From NCBI GenBank assembly GCA_034663635.1, contig JAXDJH010000017.1, positions 62,001-126,000 on the forward strand: 64,000 bases of DNA, read 5' to 3'. The position numbers were made by a program, and so were the translations under genes. Of this stretch, positions 57,328 through 64,000 are shown in pieces; the stretch's first letter is position 1; every line of letters begins with the position of its first letter. The notes beneath the pieces are model-generated. The model did no database searches. It was not told the origin of the DNA and saw nothing but the letters and a program-made list of their open reading frames with translations. Source of the stretch: JAXDJH01 sp034663635. GTDB taxonomy: Bacteria > Actinomycetota > CADDZG01 > WHSQ01.

Positions 57328-59148
57328 ATGGCTCACGTTTCTCTTTATCGCAAGTATCGATCGCAGACTTTTTCGGAGATCCTCGGGCAGGAACACGTTT
57401 CCACCACGCTCGCCAACGCGATCTCCGAAGACCGTGTCGCACATGCCTATCTGTTCACCGGCCCCCGCGGAACGGGCAAGACGTCGATGGCGCGGATCCT
57501 CGCCAAGGCTCTGAACTGCGTTAAGGGCCCGACGCCGGAGCCGTGCGGCGTTTGCGACTCGTGCGTCGCTATCACCGAGGGCTCGTCGCTCGATGTCTTC
57601 GAGATGGATGCCGCTTCACACTCCGGCGTCGACGACACACGCGAGATCCTCGCCGGCGTTCCGCTCGCGACGGCGGGCGGTCGCAAGAAGGTCTACGTGA
57701 TCGACGAGGTTCACATGCTGACGTCGCAATCGTTCAACGCGCTCCTGAAAACCCTCGAAGAGCCGCCATCGCACGTCGTCTTCGTGCTCGCAACGACGGA
57801 GGCGCACAAGGTTCTCCCGACGATCATTTCTCGGACCCAAAGATTCGATTTCCGTCGGATCCCCGCCGAGATTCTCGAGCAACACGTGTCGCAGATCGCG
57901 AAGCTCGAAGAGATCGACATCGATCAAGAAGCCCTTGCTCTTGTCGCGCGGCACGCCGAGGGAAGCGCGCGCGATGCGCTATCGACGCTCGATCAACTCT
58001 CGAGCTTCGGCACCAAGATCACGATGGCCGAAGCCGAATCGCTTCTCGGTCGCCGGCATGAAGACGCTTTCTTCGAGACGTTCGATGCGATCGCAGGTGG
58101 GGACATCGGCGCGATCTTCGTGTCGACCCAGGGATTCGTCGCGCGCGGCGCCGACATGCGACAGCTCGCGTTCGATGCCCTCGAACACGCTCGAACTCTT
58201 CTGCTATTGAAGGCAGCGCCTGATGCCGAAGGTCTGCTCGACGTCGCCGAGAACGACAAGCCCCGTCTTCTTGCCCAGGCTGAGGCGTTCTCCGGAACCA
58301 CGCTTCTCCGGACGCTCGACCTCATCGGCAAGGCGATCATCGAGATGCGCAACGCGCCTAACCACCGGCTCCTGCTGGAAGTGGCCCTTGTGCGAGCCGC
58401 CGCCCCGGACACCGATCCCTCCGCCTCTGGCCTCCTGGGTCGCCTAGAACGACTAGAACGCCGAATAGGTATCGACGGCGCGGCCCCGGTGCCGGCTGCC
58501 ATCGACCCTCCGGCCGTCGTCTCCGGGTCAGACACAAAGAGCGTGTCTGACTCCTCGACAAGGCGTCCTCCGGCTTCGAAGGCCCCGGCACTTCCAAGTA
58601 CGAAGAAGAAGGTCCCGGCCGCTCCACGAGCGAAGGGCGTGGCCGAATCCGGAGGGCGCATCGCTGAGGAGTCAGACGCGGGTTTTGCGTCTGACCCGGA
58701 AGCTGCGACCGGAGGATCGGTTACGTCCGCAGCGGGATCGGGTGGGGGGAGTGTTTCGATCAGTTTGTTTCGGGATTCTTGGGATGCGGTTATCAAGGAA
58801 GCGTCTCGGGCCAGCAAGAGAGTGGGGGCTTACCTCAATTCGTCGCGGCCGGTGAGTCTCGATGGCGACGTGCTTGTGGTCGAGGCGCAGTCGGACTTCC
58901 ATGCCAAGTCGTTGGGTGACGTGAGTAATAGAGAGATGGTCGCCGCCGCTGTGTTTGCGGCTCTCGGCGTGCAACCGCAGCTTTCGTTCGTCGAACGAGG
59001 GAAACAGAACGCGCCTGAGCCAGAGGTCATAGAAGATGCTGAAGTGCTTGAGGATTCGGCTCAGATCGAAGATGCCGCCGACCCGCTCGAGATGCTGAAG
59101 AAGGGCCTCGGTGCTGAGGTCGTCGAGGAGAGGAAGGCTGGCGGATGA
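57328..59148 (+). CDS. dnaX: DNA polymerase III subunit gamma/tau
   Basis: 606 residues from ATG 57328 (MAHVSLYRKYRSQTFSEILGQEHV); an in-frame ATG 9 bp earlier is possible. Walker A TGPRGTGKTSMARIL, the zinc site CVKGPTPEPCGVCDSC, Walker B KKVYVIDEVHMLT and SRC-like TISRTQRFDFRRI are all present. It loads the sliding clamp. The region about 380-470 is a Pro/Ala/Ser linker containing two DNA palindromes (58527-58551 and 58671-58695) in frame. The C-terminal part (SLFRDSWDAVIKEASRASKRVGAYLNSSRPVSLDGDVLVVEAQ) is the tau-specific domain. ebfC overlaps its stop by 4 bp. Confidence 0.96.
   Translation: MAHVSLYRKYRSQTFSEILGQEHVSTTLANAISEDRVAHAYLFTGPRGTGKTSMARILAKALNCVKGPTPEPCGVCDSCVAITEGSSLDVFEMDAASHSGVDDTREILAGVPLATAGGRKKVYVIDEVHMLTSQSFNALLKTLEEPPSHVVFVLATTEAHKVLPTIISRTQRFDFRRIPAEILEQHVSQIAKLEEIDIDQEALALVARHAEGSARDALSTLDQLSSFGTKITMAEAESLLGRRHEDAFFETFDAIAGGDIGAIFVSTQGFVARGADMRQLAFDALEHARTLLLLKAAPDAEGLLDVAENDKPRLLAQAEAFSGTTLLRTLDLIGKAIIEMRNAPNHRLLLEVALVRAAAPDTDPSASGLLGRLERLERRIGIDGAAPVPAAIDPPAVVSGSDTKSVSDSSTRRPPASKAPALPSTKKKVPAAPRAKGVAESGGRIAEESDAGFASDPEAATGGSVTSAAGSGGGSVSISLFRDSWDAVIKEASRASKRVGAYLNSSRPVSLDGDVLVVEAQSDFHAKSLGDVSNREMVAAAVFAALGVQPQLSFVERGKQNAPEPEVIEDAEVLEDSAQIEDAADPLEMLKKGLGAEVVEERKAGG
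58527..58551. repeat. Palindromic repeat inside dnaX, copy 1
   Basis: GTCAGACAC (58527-58535), 7-nt loop, GTGTCTGAC (58543-58551): perfect 9-bp stem. In frame it encodes SDTKSVSD. Partner of 58671-58695. Confidence 0.9.
58671..58695. repeat. Palindromic repeat inside dnaX, copy 2
   Basis: GTCAGACGC (58671-58679), 7-nt loop GGGTTTT, GCGTCTGAC (58687-58695): perfect 9-bp stem, same outer seven bases and same phase as copy 1, encoding SDAGFASD. Confidence 0.9.
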
Positions 59149-59474
59149 AAGACATGCAACGGATGATGCGTGAGGCCCAGAAGATGGCGGCCGAGATGCA
59201 GAAAGTTCAAGATGAGCTCGCCGAGCTCGAGGTCGAAGGCTCCGCAGGCGGAGGCGCCGTGAAGGTCAAGGCCACTGGCGATCAACGGGTTCTCTCGGTG
59301 ACGCTCGATCCGGATCTCCTCTCGGATGTCGACGCGGACGACGTCGAGATGATCGGCGACACGATCACTGCAGCCGTTAACGATGCCCTGAACAAAGGTA
59401 GAGACGCGCAAGCCGAAGCCATGGGTCCGCTCGCCGGCGGGCTCGGCGGCATGGGGCTCCCGGGCCTCGGCTGA
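59145..59474 (+). CDS. ebfC: YbaB/EbfC nucleoid-associated protein
   Basis: 109 residues, ATGA overlap with dnaX. Helix-strand-helix family pattern: MQRMMREAQKMAAEMQKVQDELAELEVEGSAGGGAVKVKATGDQRVLSVTLDPDLL, then a helix and a Gly-rich tail. Binds DNA as a dimer. The order dnaX-ebfC-recR is widely conserved. Confidence 0.95.
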   Translation: MKDMQRMMREAQKMAAEMQKVQDELAELEVEGSAGGGAVKVKATGDQRVLSVTLDPDLLSDVDADDVEMIGDTITAAVNDALNKGRDAQAEAMGPLAGGLGGMGLPGLG

Positions 59475-59487
59475 GGTTCCGCACCAC

Positions 59488-60111
59488 ATGTTCGCAGGAC
59501 CCATCCAAGATCTGATCGACGAGCTGGCGCGGCTGCCGGGCATCGGACCCAAGAGCGCACAACGCGTCGCTATCTATCTGCTGAAGTCCCCGCCGGCGGA
59601 AGCGAAGCGATTGGCCGAGGCGATCGTTGACGCGAAAGAGAAGGTGCGGCTCTGCAAGATCTGTTTCAACTTCTCCGACTCTGAGCTGTGCGGTTATTGC
59701 AGCGACACAACCCGCGACCCGACCATCATCTGCGTCGTCCAAGAAGCGCCCGACATTGTTGCGATCGAGAGGACCCGCGAATACCGCGGGATGTATCACG
59801 TGCTTCAAGGCGCGGTTCATCCGCTCGAGGGGGTTCGCATCGAGGACCTGAGGGTGGGCGAGCTTCTCGATCGGATCCGAGGTTTGGGGGTGGGTGCCGA
59901 CCCTGAGCGCCCCGTATCAGAGGTGATCCTCGCCACCAATCCCAATGTCGAGGGGGAGGCCACGGCGATGGAGATCGTGAGGCTCATCGGCCCCCTGGGG
60001 GTCCGTGTCACCCGCCTGGCCAGCGGACTCCCGATCGGTGGGGACCTCGAGTTCGCCGATGAAGTGACCCTTGGGCGAGCCCTGGAGGGCCGTCGCACCC
60101 TCGGCCCCTGA
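59488..60111 (+). CDS. recR: Recombination mediator RecR
   Basis: 207 residues. HhH region DLIDELARLPGIGPKSAQRVAIYLL, the Cys4 zinc finger CKICFNFSDSELCGYC, then the Toprim core ICVVQEAPDIVAIERTREYRGMYHVLQGAVHPLEG. Acts with RecF/RecO to load RecA at gaps. Slight gap of 13 bp after ebfC, same operon. A C-terminal GGDLEFADEVTLGRALEGRR completes the family pattern. Confidence 0.97.
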   Translation: MFAGPIQDLIDELARLPGIGPKSAQRVAIYLLKSPPAEAKRLAEAIVDAKEKVRLCKICFNFSDSELCGYCSDTTRDPTIICVVQEAPDIVAIERTREYRGMYHVLQGAVHPLEGVRIEDLRVGELLDRIRGLGVGADPERPVSEVILATNPNVEGEATAMEIVRLIGPLGVRVTRLASGLPIGGDLEFADEVTLGRALEGRRTLGP

Positions 60112-60221
60112 TCCCCCTGGCCTAAATCGGAGGTTAGAGGGAGGATTCGGACGGGTATCGGCGTAGTTGTTACGAAGAGTAGTCAGGCCGCATCTTTCTG
60201 TAGCGAGGCAAGGCGACGCCA

Positions 60222-61955
60222 ATGCAATACACCCAAGAGTCGTACCCGAGCGTCAGGCCCTTCAGGGCCCATGCCATCGCGGCAACGCTCGCCGTCGTCT
60301 GTCTTCCCGTAGCGGTCGTCTATGGGTTGCTCACGCTCACCGAGCCCGATCCCCCGATCCTCATCGTCGCCGCACTCGGCGTTTTCTTCGCCCTGGGCGC
60401 GATCGTCTCGGGCACCGCGTTGTGGTTGCGCCAGCCGCAGTCGACCTTCATCGGTTTCTCGGATCTCATGGTGTGGCGCTGGATGCAGCGACGTCGCGCA
60501 GAGAAGCAGCTCGTCGAGGGAGCGCGCCTCCTCGGTCTCGATCGAGCCGGGCATCCGGTCTCCGACGTTCGCATCGCTCCCGAGCGGCAGCTGCAGGTCC
60601 TCAAGGATCTAACCGCCGCGCTCGAGACGAAAGATCCCTACACGCACGGTCACTCGCAGCGCGTCGAACGTCACTGCTACCGCACCGCCGCGGCGATGGG
60701 ATTGCCGGCGGCCGACATCGAGGACGTTCGCAAAGCAGCAGCCCTGCACGACGTCGGCAAGATCCGCGTCCCCGATCGTGTCCTGCGCAAAGAAGGCCCG
60801 TTGTCCCCGGACGAACGAGGCATGATCCAGGAGCACAGCGTTGTGGGCGCATGGATGGTTTCGAGCGTCGGCAACGCAGATGTCATCTCGGGAGTTCGAC
60901 ACCACCATGAGAGCTGGGACGGTTCGGGTTACCCAGATGGTTTGTCGGGAACGGACATCCCGTTGTTTGCGCGGATCATCGCGGTCGCCGATTGTTACGA
61001 CGCGATCAACTCGACGCGACCCTATCGAGCAAGCATGGGTCGTGATCATGCGGTCGAGGTTCTGAAGGCGGAATCCGGACGACAGTTCGATCCTCAGGTC
61101 GTTACTTATTTCCTGTCGGCCTTGCCGACGCGTCTCCCAATCGCGGCGGGGCTCTTGGCGGTTCTTGCGGGCCCCACCCGGCTCCTTCGTTCTCTGGTTT
61201 CGTGGTTCCGACGATTCGGAGCCGGAAGTCTCACTCCCGCCGTCGGTGCAGCCGGAGCGGCAGTTGTTCTCGGCGCGTCGATCTTCACTCCCAGCATCCC
61301 GGGCGGCCAAGTCGACAGGCGCGTCGAGGTTGCGCTGGCTCAGGATTCGTCGACCAGGCCGGTTCGGATGCCGGGTTCGAGGAAGCACCTGCCGAAGCCT
61401 GTGATCCAGCGCAAGCAGACGGCCGATCGCCGTGTCCTCGTCGCATCGGCTCCCACCGATCAGGTTCTTGGCAAGAGGATCGACCGAGCGATCGCCGAGC
61501 CTGCCCCTTCGGGACAACCGGTCGCGGGCGACCACTCCAACCCGACGTCTGGCGGCGGGCACCATGAGCCAACGCCCGACCCAGACCGGCCGGACGAAGG
61601 CCCCACCGTTCAGCCCACACCCGACCCGGAGCCCTCTCCGGATCCGGGCTATGGCCAAGATCCAGACCCCCAGCCTTCTCCCGCAGGGCACGAGGATGAG
61701 GGCGACCACGGCGACGATGGGGACGATCACGACAACGGCCACGAGCAGGATGGCAACGACGACGGTCACCACGACGACGAGGGCTACGAGCACGACGATG
61801 AGGGCGAACAGCACGACGAGGGGGATGACGGCGATCACGGCGATTACTCGGGTGATGACGGCGGCGACGAGGACGGCGGAGGCGCATGCTCGCCCGGTCA
61901 CGAGAAGGCGAACGGGAACGGTCACGAGAAGAACGACCACGGCGGTTGTCACTAA
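60222..61955 (+). CDS. HD-GYP-domain protein with long acidic/His-rich C-terminal tail
   Basis: 577 residues, GAGGCAAGG upstream. Two N-terminal helices (about 18-38 and 46-68), then an HD-GYP domain: HDVGK (176-180), EHSVVGAWM, and the GYP motif HHHESWDGSGYPDGLSG (227-243), ARIIAVADCYDA. HD-GYP enzymes hydrolyse cyclic-di-GMP. A further hydrophobic segment lies near 338-356, then a Pro/Asp linker and, from about residue 474, a tail of Asp, Glu, Gly and 13 His with two Cys close to the end. The tail could bind metal ions. Topology of the tail is not certain. Confidence 0.88.
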   Translation: MQYTQESYPSVRPFRAHAIAATLAVVCLPVAVVYGLLTLTEPDPPILIVAALGVFFALGAIVSGTALWLRQPQSTFIGFSDLMVWRWMQRRRAEKQLVEGARLLGLDRAGHPVSDVRIAPERQLQVLKDLTAALETKDPYTHGHSQRVERHCYRTAAAMGLPAADIEDVRKAAALHDVGKIRVPDRVLRKEGPLSPDERGMIQEHSVVGAWMVSSVGNADVISGVRHHHESWDGSGYPDGLSGTDIPLFARIIAVADCYDAINSTRPYRASMGRDHAVEVLKAESGRQFDPQVVTYFLSALPTRLPIAAGLLAVLAGPTRLLRSLVSWFRRFGAGSLTPAVGAAGAAVVLGASIFTPSIPGGQVDRRVEVALAQDSSTRPVRMPGSRKHLPKPVIQRKQTADRRVLVASAPTDQVLGKRIDRAIAEPAPSGQPVAGDHSNPTSGGGHHEPTPDPDRPDEGPTVQPTPDPEPSPDPGYGQDPDPQPSPAGHEDEGDHGDDGDDHDNGHEQDGNDDGHHDDEGYEHDDEGEQHDEGDDGDHGDYSGDDGGDEDGGGACSPGHEKANGNGHEKNDHGGCH

Positions 61956-61998
61956 CAGCTGCCGCTTTCTGCACTCACCTCCCAGTTAGTTTGTTTCC

Positions 61999-63309
61999 AT
62001 GGCGCTCATCGTTCAGAAGTACGGAGGCACGTCCATTGGGACGGCAGAGCGCATCCAACATGTCGCTAAGCGGGTAGTCGGCACGGCTGAGGCCGGACAC
62101 GAGGTCTGCGTGATCGTCTCGGCGATGGGCCACACGACCGACGAGTTCGTCGAGCTTGCTGCGAGCATCTCGTCGGCCCCCCGTGCTCGAGAGCTGGACA
62201 TGCTTCTCTCGGCGGGAGAACGGATCTCGATGGCGCTGTTATCAATGGCGATCATCGAGCTGGGCCGCGATGCGATCTCTTTCACAGGATCGCAAGCGGG
62301 GATCGTGACCGACACGTCTCACGGCAAAGCGCGCATAGTCGATGTCCGCGCGAAGCGCGTCATCGAGGCCCTTGAGCTCGGGAAGATCGTGATCATCGCT
62401 GGATTCCAGGGTGTCTCGACCGACTTCGATGTCACGACGTTGGGCAGGGGCGGCTCGGACACATCGGCCGTAGCTCTCGCAGCCGCTCTGAAAGCCGACG
62501 CGTGTGAGATCTACACCGACGTGAGTGGCGTCTACACGGCCGACCCGAGGGTAGTTCCCGAAGCCCGCAAGCTTCATGCGGTGTCGTACGAAGAGATGCT
62601 CGAGCTGAGCGCTTCCGGCGCGAAGGTGTTGATGCTTAGAAGCGTCGAATACGCTCGTAACTACGGAGTCCCCCTGCATGTGCGTTCTTCCTTCACGACC
62701 GAGGACGGCACCTGGGTGACCAAGGAGGACGAGCGTATGGAGAAGGCGATCATCTCTGGGATCGCCCACGACACTTCGGAGGCGAAAGTCTCCGTGCTCG
62801 GGGTGCCCGACCAACCCGGAATAGCGGCGCGGGTATTCCGCCCTCTGGCGGATGCCGAAGTCAACGTGGACATGATCGTGCAGAACTCGTCCGCAGAAGG
62901 CCGGACCGACATCTTCTTCACGGTTCCCAAAGACGACCTCCATCGGGCCGAGCCGATCCTGAAAGGCGTGTCCGATGACGTGGGCGCCGAAGGCGTCGAG
63001 ACCGACCCCGAGATAGCGAAGGTTTCTCTCGTAGGGGCCGGGATGAAGACTCACCCCGGCGTCGCGGCCGACATGTTCGAGGCTCTTGCGGATGCCGGGA
63101 TCAACATCGAAATCATCTCGACGTCTTCGATCCGGGTGTCGTGTGTCGTGCGAGCTACCGACGTAGATCGAGCCGTCCAGGCGATCCACGACAAGTTCGA
63201 GCTGTCGAAGGAGACATTGATCCGCGAGAGTCATCCCGACACTGCGACCGACCAGATCCCGGGCCTCGGGCGGATCGCCGACGTAGACGAACAAGGAAAC
63301 AGTCGATGA
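61999..63309 (+). CDS. lysC: Aspartate kinase
   Basis: 436 residues. N-terminal kinase motif VQKYGGTSIGTAERI, then FVELAASISS, LLSAGERISMALLSMAI, GFQGV and GRGGSDTSAVALAAALKADACEIYTDVSGVYTADPR. Two ACT domains follow from about residue 265 (VSVLGVPDQPGIAARVFRPLADAEVNVDMIVQNSS; VGAGMKTHPGVAADMFEALADAGINIEIISTSSIRVSC), the sites of lysine/threonine feedback. First step of the aspartate pathway. The stop overlaps asd by 4 bp. Confidence 0.96.
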   Translation: MALIVQKYGGTSIGTAERIQHVAKRVVGTAEAGHEVCVIVSAMGHTTDEFVELAASISSAPRARELDMLLSAGERISMALLSMAIIELGRDAISFTGSQAGIVTDTSHGKARIVDVRAKRVIEALELGKIVIIAGFQGVSTDFDVTTLGRGGSDTSAVALAAALKADACEIYTDVSGVYTADPRVVPEARKLHAVSYEEMLELSASGAKVLMLRSVEYARNYGVPLHVRSSFTTEDGTWVTKEDERMEKAIISGIAHDTSEAKVSVLGVPDQPGIAARVFRPLADAEVNVDMIVQNSSAEGRTDIFFTVPKDDLHRAEPILKGVSDDVGAEGVETDPEIAKVSLVGAGMKTHPGVAADMFEALADAGINIEIISTSSIRVSCVVRATDVDRAVQAIHDKFELSKETLIRESHPDTATDQIPGLGRIADVDEQGNSR

Positions 63310-64000
63310 AGGTCGTCCTAGTCGGGGCCACCGGTGCGGTAGGGACCGAGGTGTTGTCGATCCTCGAGGAGCGTGAGTTCCCGCTCGATGAGCTGATCCC
63401 CGTCGCGTCCCCGAGGTCCGCAGGCCGCAAGCTCGATTTTCGCAACGGAACGGTGGAGGTAGTGGCCATATCGCCCGAGGTTTTCGAAGGCGCCGACATC
63501 GCCCTGTTCGACCTCCCCGACGATGTGACCAAGAAGTGGGCACCTATCGCAGCCGAGCGCGGTGCGATCGTCGTGGATAACTCCGGAGCGTGGCGGATGG
63601 ATCGGGATGTTCCTCTCGTCGTCCCGGAGGTCAATCCAGGAGCGGTCTCGCATCGTCCCCGCAACATCATCGCCTCGCCGAATTGCACGACTCTAGCGAT
63701 GGTGGTTCCCCTGGCTGCCTTACACAGGCGCTACGGCGTTCGTCGATTGATCCTCGCCTCGTACCAGGCAGCATCGGGTTCCGGCATGTCCGGCATCGAT
63801 GAGCTCTGGGATCAGACGGAGGTCGTTGCGAAGGATCCGGAGAAGACCCGCGCCGGGCTTGCCCGGGAACTGCTGGAGGCGGGCCCGACGTTCTCGCATC
63901 CGATCGCAATGAACGTCATCCCGCATTGCGGATCGGTGAAGGAGGACGGTTACACGAGCGAGGAACTGAAGCTTCTTCACGAGACGCGCAAGATCATGGA
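63306..64000 (+). CDS. asd: Aspartate-semialdehyde dehydrogenase, 3' end outside window
   Basis: First 231 residues. ATGA overlap with lysC, so the two are cotranslated. NADP-binding VGATGAVGTEVLSILEEREFP, then FDLPDDVTKKWAP, VVDNSGAWRMDRDVPLVVPEVNP and the active-site Cys127 in SPNCTT. Converts aspartyl phosphate to aspartate semialdehyde. The stop lies outside the window. Confidence 0.96.
   Translation, partial: MKVVLVGATGAVGTEVLSILEEREFPLDELIPVASPRSAGRKLDFRNGTVEVVAISPEVFEGADIALFDLPDDVTKKWAPIAAERGAIVVDNSGAWRMDRDVPLVVPEVNPGAVSHRPRNIIASPNCTTLAMVVPLAALHRRYGVRRLILASYQAASGSGMSGIDELWDQTEVVAKDPEKTRAGLARELLEAGPTFSHPIAMNVIPHCGSVKEDGYTSEELKLLHETRKIM

Noticed and set aside
57328..59148. Programmed frameshift producing a short gamma form from dnaX
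   Set aside because: No A-rich slippery sequence of the E. coli type was seen; the palindromes in the linker are noted separately.
61700..61950. Low-complexity DNA as a replication or repeat element
   Set aside because: It is a continuous coding tail of Asp, His, Glu and Gly in frame with the HD-GYP domain.
60609..61952. 447-residue frame on the minus strand
   Set aside because: Antisense to the HD-GYP gene; its Val-rich N-terminus is the mirror of the Asp/His tail codons.

Overview
The window is GC-rich chromosomal DNA. Genes are tightly packed, often with 1-4 bp stop/start overlaps, and GTG and TTG starts are common. An FhaA-FhaB-PP2C phosphatase cluster, a SigG/ECF56-like sigma factor with a C-terminal SnoaL-like domain, a STAS protein with a VEEE tail, LLM-type oxidoreductase genes, and DUF4446, DUF4383 and DUF899 proteins all point to Actinomycetota. 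The unfamiliar gene order and several unrecognised membrane and secreted proteins suggest a deep-branching, uncultured lineage rather than Streptomyces or Mycobacterium; that placement is inference. I see no prophage, transposase, CRISPR array or rRNA operon.

Layout. 0-2 kb: end of a cell-envelope signalling operon (PP2C, FhaB, FhaA) on the minus strand. 2.1-3.2 kb: tRNA-Leu, then a secreted metalloprotease gene bracketed by two copies of a palindromic repeat. 3.2-11.3 kb: a BlaI repressor with an M56 antirepressor-type protease, then a five-gene peptide/nickel-type ABC importer in the order permease C, binding lipoprotein, permease B, ATPase D, ATPase F; similar CTAC-N10-GTAG dyads lie before blaI and before the importer. 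11.3-16.7 kb: DUF1028 protein, larB-larC (nickel-pincer cofactor), DUF4446, serS, a secreted protein, tRNA-Ser(TGA). 16.7-28.3 kb: accessory metabolism, with a methyltransferase, DUF899, a 14-repeat secreted protein, an aminotransferase-fold protein without its catalytic lysine, a PQ-loop protein, a TetR-controlled membrane cluster, oxidoreductase, VOC proteins and a ceramidase-like secreted protein. 28.3-36.9 kb: CsoR repressor, secreted protein, STAS protein, sigma factor, DrrAB-like ABC exporter, MFS, CDF-like protein, MEDS sensor, LLM oxidoreductase, ArsR. 37-40 kb: PepSY protein, histidine kinase and response regulator with CTGAA direct-repeat boxes at both ends. 40-51 kb: flippase-like protein, secreted alpha-galactosidase with a structured leader, aldo/keto reductase, AzlCD, ChrA, a TetR with a large operator facing a polytopic protein, NhaA. 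51-55 kb: histidine-kinase-like genes and a soluble sugar dehydrogenase. 55-57.3 kb: RNA gene cluster (tRNA-Ser GCT, tRNA-Arg ACG, tRNA-Ser CGA, a decayed tRNA-Ser copy, tRNA-Ser GGA, SRP RNA) around tadA. 57.3-64 kb: dnaX-ebfC-recR, an HD-GYP protein with an acidic/histidine tail, and lysC-asd running off the right edge.

How parts fit together. Regulation is local: six repressor or two-component systems each sit beside a recognisable dyad or direct repeat and its probable target. Serine decoding is strongly represented, with serS plus tRNA-Ser for TGA, GCT, CGA and GGA. tadA lies beside the tRNA-Arg(ACG) that TadA edits. Stretches over 300 bp without a protein gene are only 55117-55455 (two tRNAs) and 56914-57327 (a stem-loop and SRP RNA).
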